From the NCBI RefSeq assembly GCF_001679925.1, contig NZ_LYUZ01000136.1:1-64000 (forward strand): 64,000 bases of DNA, in the 5' to 3' direction. How positions within the stretch are numbered: position 1 is the stretch's first letter; every line of letters starts with the position of its first letter. This DNA is from Leisingera sp. JC1 (GTDB lineage Bacteria; Pseudomonadota; Alphaproteobacteria; Rhodobacterales; Rhodobacteraceae). Shown here one piece after another: positions 1 to 8,940 of the stretch. The notes under the pieces are model-generated. The model ran no database searches. It had not been told where the DNA came from and was given only the letters and a program-made list of their open reading frames with translations. The position numbers and the translations under genes were made by a program.

Positions 1-192
1 GCGTTCTGGAAACGATGGACGGGATACCACACCCGCAGCCGCGCAGAAGCCAGGATGCGCTGCCTCAAGGCCTTCGGCGAGCGCATCGCCGCGAGAGACC
101 CAGATAGCCAAACCGCTGAAATCCACATCCGCGTCGCACTCATCAACCGCTTCAATGCCCTCGGCACCGCCGAGATCGTCCGCGTGGCCTGA
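1..192 (+). pseudogene. IS5-family transposase, C-terminal fragment (5' end outside window)
   Basis: Frame 1 is open from the first base to TGA at 190-192 and gives 63 residues. These include WKRWTGYHTRSRAEARM followed by KAFGERI and end in ALGTAEIVRVA. This is the typical C-terminus of the IS5-group DDE transposases common in Rhodobacteraceae, with the Y-(2)-R-(3)-E region of the catalytic core. The start lies left of the window, so it is unknown whether the whole gene is intact. It is followed by a typical IS5 right end near 246. Confidence 0.75.
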
Positions 193-246
193 ACCTGAAG
201 GGGAAAGGGGAAGTCACGCCTCAAGACGCCTTTCTGCAACAATGCC
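1..246 (+). mobile_element. Right end of an IS5-group insertion sequence
   Basis: The transposase tail is followed by about 50 nt ending TTTCTGCAACAATGCC at 231-246. Its reverse complement, GGCATTGTTGCAG, matches the usual IS5-group terminal repeat (GGCATTGTTGCA type). The element seems to have inserted into a second, older IS5 relic: the minus-strand transposase remnant breaks off exactly at this end. The left end is outside the window. Confidence 0.6.
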
Positions 247-780
247 CCGCCAGATTGCGCGGCCGGGATACTTTGATGCGCGCAGAACTTCGTTTCGTGC
301 CTCCGCGCCTGGGCTCGTTGGCTTCCTGGGAGTGGCATTTTTGCGGGGCAGGATAACAGCGGCGGAACCACGGGCGGCAATCGTCTCGTGGCATCATAGG
401 CCCCGTCGGCGGTCTCGGAACCAATCTCTTCGCCTGCCGGGCAGGGGATGTGTTTCTTGCGCCAAATGCGCCGCTTGGGGCCACCTGCTGCCCGGCAGTG
501 TATCACGCAGAGATGTCCCGAGAGGGGATCAGCAGATTCAGCGGACCCGCGCCGCCACGGAACGGGACAGCCACGTTCAGCTTTCGTGGCGGCGCCACAG
601 TGTACTGAAGTCCGGCACGGCCCAGCCCAGACCGGCCAGCCGCAGATGGTTTTGCACGAAGCCCGCCGTCTGCCTCAGTGGCATCCCGAACAGTATTTTC
701 AGGGTTAGACAGGATTGGATCGCGGCTACTTGCCTCACGCGATATCCTCAGAAGCTGGATAGCAGACCTTTCTGCAACGC
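247..780 (-). pseudogene. Decayed IS5-family transposase, minus strand
   Basis: On the minus strand, fragments of an IS5-type transposase can be read only by changing frame. In order they are AAIQSCLTLKILFG and LRLAGLGWAVPDFSTLWRRH (about 720-590), KLNVAVPFRGGAGPLNLLI (about 590-530), GGPKRRIWRK (about 480-450), ADGAYDATR (about 400) and EARNEVLRASKYPGRAIWR (about 300-247). In-frame stops and at least two frameshifts separate them, and the N-terminus is missing. An IR-like sequence, CTTTCTGCAAC, lies at 769-779. This is a dead element truncated by the plus-strand IS. Confidence 0.65.
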
Positions 781-1086
781 GCAGCATCGGTCAAACTGGG
801 CTCGAAGTCTGATTTCGCCACGCGCGGAACGAATGCCTGCTTCCGCCGGTGGAAAACCTATGAGTCGCAAAAGGTAACTTTGCTGCGCCGGCTGAAAATA
901 TTTCGGCTTATAATCAATCAACCAAGTTCCCCAAATGGCAGACCCTTTCCTTTTTCGTGTCTCCAGCATCCCTGTTCGCGCCTCCTGTTCCGTCAGGGGC
1001 GAAGCTTTCGCCGATCTACTCTTTGGAAGACCTCCTGTCTTTCGGAGGGCAAAGCAGGGCGGGCGCAGAGCTGGCTCTGACCGCAA
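781..1086. other. Non-coding stretch beside the IS relics
   Basis: No reading frame here has protein-like composition or a ribosome site. It separates the IS remnants from the terminator of the efflux operon. Nothing else was recognised. Confidence 0.5.
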
Positions 1087-1114
1087 AAGCCCCGGCGCAT
1101 TGCGCCGGGGCTTT
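1087..1114. terminator. Rho-independent terminator of the efflux operon
   Basis: A near-perfect hairpin, AAAGCCCCGGCG / CGCCGGGGCTTT with a 4-nt loop, lies about 25 nt beyond the stop of the RND permease. It has T-rich flanks and can act on the minus strand. Confidence 0.8.
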
Positions 1115-1136
1115 GATTTTCGGGATGCAGGGGGGA

Positions 1137-4100
1137 TCAAGCGCCAGCCATCTCGCGTTTTTCCACGCCGCGGAAGAAGATCAGGTAGAAAACCGGCGCG
1201 GCCACCAGCGTCAGCACAGTGGCAAAGGCCAGCCCGCCCATGATGGTGATGGCCATCGACACGAAGAAGGCGTCGGTCAGCAGCGGAGCCATGCCGAGAA
1301 TGGTGGTCACCGCTGCCAGCATCACCGGGCGCAAACGCGAGACCGACGCTTCTACGATGGCTTCGCGCAGGGGTTTGCCGGTCTCGCGTACTAGGTCGAT
1401 CTCCTCGACCAGCACGATGCCGTTTTTGATCAGCATGCCGGACAGGCTGAGCAGCCCCAGAAGCGCGGTAAAGGTGAAAGGAAAGCCAGTGCCAAGAAGC
1501 CCGATCACCACCCCATTCACGGACATCGGCACCAGGAGCCAGATAATCACCGGCTGGCGGATCGCGTTGAACAGCAGGACCGAAATCAGCACCATGATCA
1601 GAAGGGTCACGGGCAGCTGCTTGCCAAGGCTTTCGTTGGCGTCGCCTGAGCTTTCATGCTCGCCGCCCCATTCCATGATGTAACCGGGTGGAATGTCCAT
1701 CGCCTCGATGGCTTCCTGCACCTCTGCGAATACGGTGGCGGCGGTCATGTCCGGCGGGATGTCGGCACCGACAGTCAGCGTTGGCAGCCGGTCCCGGCGG
1801 TGTACCAGGGTGTTTTCCACCTCGACATCAATACCGTCGATCATCTGCTCCAGCGGCAGGAATTTCCCGGCTGAGGACGAAAACACCACCTGGTCATAGA
1901 TATTGTAGGAGTCGTCCGGTGCGCGGCGCACCACGATGGGGATCAGCCGGTCGCGTTCCCGGAAGACGCCCATCTGCACACCATCAGTGGAGAATTGCAG
2001 CGCGTCGGCGATGTTTTCCCGGGTGACGCCAGCGGTCTGAGCCCGGTCAGTGGCATAGACGGGTTTCAGCACCGGCTCTTGCTCGCGCCAGTTATGGCGC
2101 GGGAGCAGGATATCGGGCGAGGCCGCTTCCAGCCGCCGGATGGCCTCTTCGCCCAGGCTGCGCAGAACGCGCGGGTCGGGACCGGAGAAGCGCACCTGGA
2201 CCGGATCGCCGCCGCCCGGGCCGAACACCAGCCGTTTGGTGCGGAACTCGCCCTCAGGGAAGCGGGATTGGCCAAACGCCTCCAGCTCCGCCTGCAGCGG
2301 CGGGATGGCATCCAGGTTGGCGGTACGGATGATCAGGTGGCCGTAGCTGGGGTTCGGCTTTTCGGCAGAATAGGTCAGCATGAAACGGGTTGCCCCCTGA
2401 CCCGTGAAGGAGGCCACCGAAACCACATCATCGCGGGCGCCCAGCCAGTCCTCGAACACCTGCAGATGTTCGGATGTGGTCTGTATCGACGTGCCCTGCG
2501 GCAGCTTGTAATGGACAAAGAACAACGGGGTGTTGGAGTCCGGGAAGAACTGCTGCCGCACCTGTCCGAAGCCGATAAAGCAGACCACGGTGACGGCGGT
2601 CAGCCCCGCGACAACCACCCAGCGCAGCTTGAGCGACGCGTGCAGGATCGCGCCGTAGGTGCGGAACAGAACACCATCATAGGCATCACTGTCCCCCTCC
2701 TTGCCCTGCTTGAAGAAGTAGTGGCCCAGCAGCGGGGTGGCCGTCAGAGCCAGGAACCAGCTGAGCAGCAGCGAAATGGCAATCACCGCAAACAGCGAGA
2801 ACAGGAACTCGCCGGTTGCATCCGGGCTGAGACCGATACCGGCAAAGGCCATGATGCCGATCACCGTGGCGCCAAGCAGCGGGATCTGGGTTTTCGAGGC
2901 CGCATCGTGCGCCGCTTCGCGGGAGGTCTTGCCGCGCAGCATGGAGATTTGCATCCCCTCCGCCACGACAATGGCGTTGTCGACCAGCATCCCCATGGCG
3001 ATGATCAGCGCACCAAGCGAAATCCGCTCCATCTCGATAGAGAACATGTTCATGAAGAACAGCGTGCCCACTACGGTCAGCAGCAGGGTGGTGCCCACCA
3101 CCACCGCGGCCCGCCAGCCCATGAACAGGGCCAGCACCACGACCACGATGGACACCGACATGGCGAGGTTCACCAGAAAGTCGTTGGAGGCCTGCTCGAC
3201 CACCACATGCTGCTGGTAGATCGGTTTCAGATCGACACCAAAGGGGATTTGGCTGTCCAGTGCGGCGAGCTTGGCGTCAACGTTCTTGCCCACTTCAACG
3301 ATGTTTTCGGTGGCAAGGCCGGCAATCCCGAGGGTGAAGGCTTCAACCCCGTCAAAGCGGATGATCAGGTCCGGGTTGTCGATGCGGCCGCGATGCACGT
3401 CGGCCATGTCGATCACATTGACCACGTCGCCCTGCCAGCCGATCGCAAGACCCTGAATTTCGGAGACCGAGTCCGAGCCTTCCGGCGCACGCATCAGGGT
3501 TTCGGCAGGCCCGGCGTCCAGACTGCCTGCAGAGCGGACCGAGTTGGACGTGGCAAGCGCGTTGCTGATCGCGTCAATCGGAACATTCTGATTGACCGAG
3601 ACCGCCAGCGTGGGTTCGACAAAGATCGCCTCCTGCGGCAGCCCGGCGATTTCAACATCGGCCACCCCGTCCACCGTCAGCAGCTCGCGCCGCAAGTAGG
3701 TTGCCAGATCATGCTTTTCGGCGTCCGTGTAGCCTTCTGCCGTTACCGCATAGAACAGGCCGAACACATCACCAAAGCCGTCGTTCACAACCGGCTGGCT
3801 GACACCCTCCGGCAAAGCGCGGGCAGCATCGCGGACTTCGGCTCGCAGCTTGGTCCAGATGGCAGGCAGTTCGGTGCCGTCGTAAGTATCCTGCATCTCC
3901 ACTTCGATCAGCGAGAAGCCGGGCTGGTTCACGGACGTGATCAGCTTGACCTCGCCCATTTTCTGGATCGCGGATTCCAACGGCTCGGAAACTTCACGCG
4001 CGACCTGCTCGCTGTTGGCGCCGGGGTACTGCGTGGCGATGACTGCGGATTTGATGGTGAAGGCAGGGTCTTCGAGGCGTCCCAGATTCAGAAATCCCCA

Positions 4101-4178
4101 GATGCCGCCAAGCAGGGCCGCCAGCATGATGATCCAGGTATAGAGCGGCCGGTTGATCGACCCGCGTGCAATGTCCAT
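1137..4178 (-). CDS. RND-family efflux transporter permease
   Basis: Inner-membrane proton-driven efflux pump of the AcrB/MexB (HAE) superfamily, 1013 residues, full length for the family. It opens with the usual short cytoplasmic N-terminus (MDIARGSINRPLYTW) and TM1. The large periplasmic loops and the TM4 region are present (GALIIAMGMLVDNAIVVAEG, with the proton-relay Asp in this helix), as is the second-half repeat GLLSLSGMLIKNGIVLVEEI. An ATG 51 bases upstream exists, but it lies inside the adaptor gene. The ATG at 4178 has GGGCAG ahead of it and sits 11 nt after the adaptor stop. It forms a two-gene operon with the adaptor. No outer-membrane factor or TetR gene is adjacent, so a TolC-type partner must come from elsewhere. 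The substrate is unknown. Confidence 0.92.
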   Translation of the reverse strand: MDIARGSINRPLYTWIIMLAALLGGIWGFLNLGRLEDPAFTIKSAVIATQYPGANSEQVAREVSEPLESAIQKMGEVKLITSVNQPGFSLIEVEMQDTYDGTELPAIWTKLRAEVRDAARALPEGVSQPVVNDGFGDVFGLFYAVTAEGYTDAEKHDLATYLRRELLTVDGVADVEIAGLPQEAIFVEPTLAVSVNQNVPIDAISNALATSNSVRSAGSLDAGPAETLMRAPEGSDSVSEIQGLAIGWQGDVVNVIDMADVHRGRIDNPDLIIRFDGVEAFTLGIAGLATENIVEVGKNVDAKLAALDSQIPFGVDLKPIYQQHVVVEQASNDFLVNLAMSVSIVVVVLALFMGWRAAVVVGTTLLLTVVGTLFFMNMFSIEMERISLGALIIAMGMLVDNAIVVAEGMQISMLRGKTSREAAHDAASKTQIPLLGATVIGIMAFAGIGLSPDATGEFLFSLFAVIAISLLLSWFLALTATPLLGHYFFKQGKEGDSDAYDGVLFRTYGAILHASLKLRWVVVAGLTAVTVVCFIGFGQVRQQFFPDSNTPLFFVHYKLPQGTSIQTTSEHLQVFEDWLGARDDVVSVASFTGQGATRFMLTYSAEKPNPSYGHLIIRTANLDAIPPLQAELEAFGQSRFPEGEFRTKRLVFGPGGGDPVQVRFSGPDPRVLRSLGEEAIRRLEAASPDILLPRHNWREQEPVLKPVYATDRAQTAGVTRENIADALQFSTDGVQMGVFRERDRLIPIVVRRAPDDSYNIYDQVVFSSSAGKFLPLEQMIDGIDVEVENTLVHRRDRLPTLTVGADIPPDMTAATVFAEVQEAIEAMDIPPGYIMEWGGEHESSGDANESLGKQLPVTLLIMVLISVLLFNAIRQPVIIWLLVPMSVNGVVIGLLGTGFPFTFTALLGLLSLSGMLIKNGIVLVEEIDLVRETGKPLREAIVEASVSRLRPVMLAAVTTILGMAPLLTDAFFVSMAITIMGGLAFATVLTLVAAPVFYLIFFRGVEKREMAGA

Positions 4179-4188
4179 CTGCCTGCCC

Positions 4189-5241
4189 TCAGTTCCCGAA
4201 ACCGGTAAAGCGTCTGACCTGCTGGCCATCCTTCAGCGCACCGCCCCCGGTCAGCACCACCTCTTCGTCTCCGGCAAGGCCGTCCGCCACGCGGAAATCA
4301 CCATTCTGGGTGGCTTCGACCTTCACTTTGGTCCATGCAACGGTGCCTTCCTCAGCACCTGCAGGGGAAAAGACCATCACGCCGGTGCTGCCGTCGGTTG
4401 CGGTTACCAGGGCCGTTGCGGGCACTCTGATGCCTGCATCGCCGGTGTTGACCCGCACTTTCACAGTTGCAGATGCGCCCGGCAGGATCTGGCGGTCTTC
4501 GGGCGGGGGCAGGCGGAATGTGACCTGGTAGGTCTGGCCGACGCTGCTGGCCTCTGCGTCATATTCCAGGATCTCCAGCGGATACTCGGTATCCTGGCCG
4601 GGGAAGTTTGCGGAGATCGTCAGCACGTCGCTTTCCTCGGCCCTTTGGAACAGGATTTCCGGTACATCAACCTTGATGTACAGTTCAGACATGTCGTGCA
4701 GCCGCACGATGGGGGTTCCTGAACTGACGGTGGTGAATTGCTCGACCTCGCGGCTGGACACCAGAGCATCAAAGGGCGCGCTCAGGGTGGCGTGCTCGAA
4801 TTCATACTCTGCATCGCGCAGCGCCACGCGTGCCAGCCCCGCCTCAGTCTCAGCGTCGTCAATCGAGACCTGGCTGACGGTGCCAGTCAGGTTTTTAAGG
4901 CGTGCCACAGTGCGGTCAGCCTGTTCCTTGCGCAGCTGCGCCTGCTCCAGCTGCAGCGCGAACGGTTCCAAATCGAGCTCGGCAATCAGCCCGCCTTTCG
5001 CCACCGCACTGCCTTCGGTGACCGGAAATTTCAAGATTTGCCCCGAAACCTGAAATGCAAGGTCCACCGTCTGCTTGGCCGCCACCTGGCCAAAGAACTG
5101 CCGTTCCAGAAACAGGGCTTCCGCAGAGGTCTGCAGCAGCTTGACTGGTTTCAGCCCTCCTTGGGCAAAGGTAGCAGCGGGTAAGGCCGCAAGCCCCGCA
5201 GCAAGGGCTGCAGCAAATGCGAGTGAATTAGGCAGGCGCAT
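4189..5241 (-). CDS. RND efflux periplasmic adaptor (membrane fusion protein)
   Basis: 350 residues. The N-terminus is a signal peptide (MRLPNSLAFAAALAAGLAALPA..TFAQ). Then come the MFP barrel/lipoyl half (FQVSGQILKFPVTEGSAVAKGG), a helical hairpin of about 70 residues, the second lipoyl half (HATLSAPFDALVSSREV) and a C-terminal beta-barrel with a membrane-proximal domain. It links the RND permease at 1137-4178 to an outer-membrane channel. The start at 5241 is preceded by AAAGGAG at good spacing; an ORF extension to 5346 lacks a signal peptide and is rejected. No N-terminal lipobox cysteine is seen, so it is probably a soluble or uncleaved adaptor. First gene of the minus-strand operon. Confidence 0.9.
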   Translation of the reverse strand: MRLPNSLAFAAALAAGLAALPAATFAQGGLKPVKLLQTSAEALFLERQFFGQVAAKQTVDLAFQVSGQILKFPVTEGSAVAKGGLIAELDLEPFALQLEQAQLRKEQADRTVARLKNLTGTVSQVSIDDAETEAGLARVALRDAEYEFEHATLSAPFDALVSSREVEQFTTVSSGTPIVRLHDMSELYIKVDVPEILFQRAEESDVLTISANFPGQDTEYPLEILEYDAEASSVGQTYQVTFRLPPPEDRQILPGASATVKVRVNTGDAGIRVPATALVTATDGSTGVMVFSPAGAEEGTVAWTKVKVEATQNGDFRVADGLAGDEEVVLTGGGALKDGQQVRRFTGFGN

Positions 5242-5814
5242 GCTTATGACTCCTTTTGGGGCAGTTTCTTTGCTGTTCGCGTTGCGCAGCAGTTTCAGGC
5301 GGCACAGACATCGATGCAACACAAGATGCCGGGACCGGTGCGGCATAGTCCGGTTGCCGCGGCTTGCCTGTGAACAAGGTCACAAAGAGCAGGAAATCTG
5401 CGGACGGATCAGGCAAAACGGATTCGGCTGCCGGTACCGGCTATGAAGCACGCTATAGATTTTCACATTCTCGCAATCACAGCGCGGTGTTTAGTAACAA
5501 GCCTGTCTGCAATCGAAGCTCAATGTCCGTGTGAGCTTCACTGAATTGAAACGCCTCGACAAGGATGGGCTTGCGGGGAACACTTTCCTGATTGAGGTCC
5601 TTCATCAACCCGCCAGCCATGGGCTTGGGGCCGCAGTGACGTACTCCTATGCCGTGAACTGGCCGGGCAGCCGTTCCATAGCCTTGTCAACGCGTGCAAA
5701 TTTGCCCTCATCAGATAGGAGAGGGGAGGGCGTGAAGCTGTCCCGCTCGGCCTCCTTTGCCTGCTGCTCAGCTTTCCGGCTCGGTCAAGAACGCTGTTTG
5801 GAACGGCGATGCCG
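5242..5814. other. 573-base intergenic region with one protein-like relic
   Basis: Lies upstream of the efflux operon and downstream of the solute-binding gene, and should hold the efflux promoter. On the minus strand at 5647-5781 a stop-to-stop frame without a start codon reads like a real C-terminus (KAEQQAKEAERD, later FARVDKAMERLPGQFTA). It may be a gene remnant. A following 42-codon ATG frame (5477-5605, minus) has no clear ribosome site. No terminator was recognised. Confidence 0.35.
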
Positions 5815-6897
5815 CTAAAGCCCGATCTGCAGCAGCCTCCAGCGGCGGTCGAGCATCCGCTTTTCCTCACCATTCCGGGGTTTCACAACAAATAGTTTCT
5901 CCCGGATCTCTGGTGGCAGGGTCAGTGCAGGGATTGCATATCCAGGGTCGCGGATCTCTTGGCGTGCGGCGGGCAGGCTGTTTGTGGCGTTGTTGAAGAC
6001 TGTTGCGCGCGCCATCTCCGAAGGCTGCAAAACATGGTTCACCAGCCGGTGTGCACTCTCCGGGTCGCCGGCATCGCTTGGAACAACAAAGAGATCGGCC
6101 CACAAGTTGGAGCCTTCCCTGGGAATGACATACTGATAGCTGCTGTTTTCATTTTCCATCTTTGGCGCCAGGCCCGCTGTGCTCCAGGCGATGGCAAGGC
6201 ACACTTCGCCGTCCATCAGCGCATCATACTGGTAGGAGTCAAACGACCGGACATAAGGCGCGATGGCGGACAGCAGGCCGAAGGCGGCCTCAATGTCCTG
6301 TTCTGATTGGGACTGTGGGTCCAGACCGAGATAGGCCAGTGCAGCGGCCAGAACCTCCTCCACCGAGTTGACGATGGATATGCCGCAATCCGCAAGCTTG
6401 CTGGCATTTTCCGGGTCGAATACCAGCGCCCAGCTGTCGAGCGGCGCGTCAGGCAGGCGCTCCTGCACCGCGGCGCGGTCATAGGCGAGGCCGGTTGTCC
6501 CCCAGAGATAGGGCAAAGCGTAGCCTTCTGCCTGGGGGAGGGAGGCCAGCAGGATCTGCATCAGTTCTGTGTCGAGCGCTGCCGCGTTTGGAATATCCGG
6601 CAGGCTGAATTCCCTGATTGCCCCGGCCTCTGCCAGGCGGCCGACCGTTTCAGAGGCCACAATCGCCAGATCATAGCCGGTGCCGCGGGCAAGCAGCCGT
6701 GCTTCGGCCTCATCGGCATCGCCATAGGTGTCCAGCACGACCGCAGTGCCGGTGGCGTCCTGGAACCCGGCAAGGGTGTCCGGATCCATGTAGCCGCTCC
6801 AGTTGTAGAGCCAAACCTGGCCGGGATCCGCTGCGGCTGGCAGGGACAGCAGGGAGGCAGATGTGATGGCAGCGGCAATCAACGGTTTCAGGCGCAT
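5815..6897 (-). CDS. Extracellular solute-binding protein, PotD/PotF (polyamine) type
   Basis: 360 residues with a signal peptide (MRLKPLIAAAITSASLLSLPAAADPG). The mature part opens with VWLYNWSGYMDPDTLAGFQ, the hallmark of spermidine/putrescine-type binding proteins. It carries WGTTGLAYDR, the LALAWS-like strand (CLAIAWSTAG) and the VPSDAGDPESAHRLVNHVL segment. The length suits the family. No ABC permease or ATPase gene is nearby. Instead the start overlaps the last codons of a hybrid sensor kinase by 10 nt, so the two are translationally coupled. I infer a sensory role, presenting a polyamine-like ligand to the kinase, rather than uptake. The start at 6897 was chosen because the signal peptide begins there. 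Confidence 0.85.
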   Translation of the reverse strand: MRLKPLIAAAITSASLLSLPAAADPGQVWLYNWSGYMDPDTLAGFQDATGTAVVLDTYGDADEAEARLLARGTGYDLAIVASETVGRLAEAGAIREFSLPDIPNAAALDTELMQILLASLPQAEGYALPYLWGTTGLAYDRAAVQERLPDAPLDSWALVFDPENASKLADCGISIVNSVEEVLAAALAYLGLDPQSQSEQDIEAAFGLLSAIAPYVRSFDSYQYDALMDGEVCLAIAWSTAGLAPKMENENSSYQYVIPREGSNLWADLFVVPSDAGDPESAHRLVNHVLQPSEMARATVFNNATNSLPAARQEIRDPGYAIPALTLPPEIREKLFVVKPRNGEEKRMLDRRWRLLQIGL

Positions 6898-8741
6898 TTC
6901 GAGCTTCCCTTGCTGCTTGCGGCGGCCTCGTCCGGCCAAAGGCGGGTCAGGGCAGCGGCGATTGCTGCCTTGTTGACGGGTTTCGCGAGATAATCATTCA
7001 TTCCTGCGGACAGGCCTTCTTGACGCTGCTCGCTCATCGCATTGGCGGACAGGCCGATGACCGGGACCGGCGCCAATCCCTTCTCCTGTTCTGCAGCCCG
7101 GATCGCCCGGGTGGCTTCGAGCCCGTCCATTTCCGGCATCCGGACATCCATCAGCACCAGGTCGGGCGCCCAGCTCAGTGTCAGCTCCACTGCCTCGAAC
7201 CCGTTTCCTGCTGTTATGACGGTGCATCCCAGCCGCTCCAGCATCTTGCCGGCGACCATCTGGTTGACCCGGTTGTCATCAGCAACCAGCACCTTCTTGC
7301 TGAAAGTGGCATTGACAGGTCCGGGCCGGGAAACCGCAGCTGGCGGCGGCACGTTTCCGGCAGGAAAATCCACCGTGAATTCAGCGCCCTGGCCTTCGGC
7401 GCTTTGGAGTGCGATTGTGCCGCCAATCGCCTGGGTAAGGTTCTTGACGATGGCGAGACCAAGGCCGGTGCCGCCAAACCGCGTGGTTGTTGTTGCATCA
7501 GCCTGGGCGAATTGCTCAAAAATCCGTTCCTGGGCTTCCGGCGGTATCCCGATGCCGGTGTCGCGCACGGTAATGCGGATCATCCGGTCCCCGCCGGGGG
7601 CTGGCAGCAACTCCTGCAGCTTTACTTCTACCGTTCCGTTTTCGGTGAATTTCAACGCGTTGCTGATAAGGTTGACAACGATCTGGCGGATCGCGGTGCC
7701 GTATCCCTGCACATGCCAATTGCTGACCTCTGCAGCCGCTTCGAACTGCAGGCCGATCTTTGCGCTCTGCGCCCGTGCGGAAAACAGGTCAATCACCTCC
7801 AGGCAGGTCGCGCGGACGTTAAAGGCTTCGGCCTCCATTTCCAGCTTGCCGGCTTCGGCTTTGGACAGGTCCAGGACATCGTTGATGATGCTCAGCAGGG
7901 AATTGCCGCTCACGATCATCATGCGGATCATATGCCGCTGCTGGTCATCCAGGTCTGTGTCGTTCAGCAGCTCCGCCAAGCCGAGCACGCCGTTCAGCGG
8001 CGTGCGGATTTCGTGGCTCATCGTTGCCAGAAAAACGGACTTTGCCTCAGAGGCGGCTTCTGCCTTGCGGCGGCTGGCCTCGATTTCCGACTGCGCGCTG
8101 ATGATGAAGCGCTCCATCGGCAGATGCACGAAACGGGCTGCAACAAATACACCGATAGCGCCGATTATCACGGCCGCCAGCGCATAGAGCAGCTGAGTCT
8201 GCGCGGCAATACGGCTGGTCTGGGCTTCGGCTTCCTTCACTTTCATGAGAATGGTCAGCAGCCGCCTGGACAAATCCGAGGCCAGCGTCGCAGCTTTGAT
8301 TTCCGCGGCCGCTTCCCGGTTGGCGGCGGGATCCTTGAGCAGCCCTGCCAGCAGCAGGATGTCCTCCAGTTCGGAGATCGGGTTCAGCGCCGGCTGGGAC
8401 AGGATTTCCTGCGCCTGCAGCGAGAACGCTGAAAGCGCGTCTTCACCGGTGAGGCCGGCAAACGAGTCCGCTGCGGGCCTTGCGCTCCGCCGGATGCGCC
8501 CGCGCGCAATCAGCGCCTTCTGGCTGCCCGGGTCATTCTTCAGTTCGTCGAAGGCCAGCGACAATTCGGAGAGGGAAACAAGAAGCTGGTCGAGGACCCT
8601 GGTGTTCTCCGCCCGCCGGACCACGCTCCTTTGACCGGAAAGGGTGACGCAGAAAGCGGCCACAGCGGCCGCCAGCAGGATTGCCAAGGCGATACCGCTG
8701 CGCAGACGAAGGTATTTACGCGTAACACGCTGCTTGGTCAT
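6888..8741 (-). CDS. Hybrid sensor histidine kinase with C-terminal receiver
   Basis: 617 residues. TM1 lies near residues 14-32, followed by an extracytoplasmic helical region (about 35-185) and TM2 (about 187-207). The HisKA box ATMSHEIRTPLNG has the phospho-acceptor His at about residue 243. The HATPase_c domain has N, G1 (DTGIGIPPEAQ) and G2 (FGGTGLGLAIVKNL) boxes. A receiver domain follows with LVLMDVRMPEMDG, Asp about 532. A phosphorelay would need an external Hpt or a response regulator; none is adjacent. The gene is first in an operon with a polyamine-type binding protein that starts inside its 3' end. The signal is therefore probably a small periplasmic ligand handed over by that protein (inference). 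Confidence 0.9.
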   Translation of the reverse strand: MTKQRVTRKYLRLRSGIALAILLAAAVAAFCVTLSGQRSVVRRAENTRVLDQLLVSLSELSLAFDELKNDPGSQKALIARGRIRRSARPAADSFAGLTGEDALSAFSLQAQEILSQPALNPISELEDILLLAGLLKDPAANREAAAEIKAATLASDLSRRLLTILMKVKEAEAQTSRIAAQTQLLYALAAVIIGAIGVFVAARFVHLPMERFIISAQSEIEASRRKAEAASEAKSVFLATMSHEIRTPLNGVLGLAELLNDTDLDDQQRHMIRMMIVSGNSLLSIINDVLDLSKAEAGKLEMEAEAFNVRATCLEVIDLFSARAQSAKIGLQFEAAAEVSNWHVQGYGTAIRQIVVNLISNALKFTENGTVEVKLQELLPAPGGDRMIRITVRDTGIGIPPEAQERIFEQFAQADATTTTRFGGTGLGLAIVKNLTQAIGGTIALQSAEGQGAEFTVDFPAGNVPPPAAVSRPGPVNATFSKKVLVADDNRVNQMVAGKMLERLGCTVITAGNGFEAVELTLSWAPDLVLMDVRMPEMDGLEATRAIRAAEQEKGLAPVPVIGLSANAMSEQRQEGLSAGMNDYLAKPVNKAAIAAALTRLWPDEAAASSKGSSKCA

Positions 8742-8940
8742 TGAGCGCCTGAATTGAAGTTCCGGGAAATCCTTGCGGCTTCCTGCAGACTAGAACCGAA
8801 TGTCTATTCTGGAAAGCAAGCATTGAAAAACAATGAACCAGCTGAATGGAAAAGTTTAACCAGTGCTTGTTCCTGCCCCTGCCATACTTGGGTCCAAACC
8901 GGCGGTGGCTAATCTTCTTACGCAACTTCCCCGCAGCACG

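Noticed and set aside
155-877. 240-codon frame on the plus strand through the IS region
   Set aside because: Its composition is Arg/Ser-rich with no domain, and it runs antisense to recognisable transposase fragments, so it is a shadow frame.
1995-4208. 737-codon frame on the plus strand opposite the RND permease
   Set aside because: Antisense shadow: His/Gln/Asp/Arg-rich with no family signature, while the minus strand encodes a full RND permease.
5477-5605. 42-codon minus-strand ATG frame in the 5.2-5.8 kb gap
   Set aside because: Weak ribosome site and no known homologue; not enough to call a gene.
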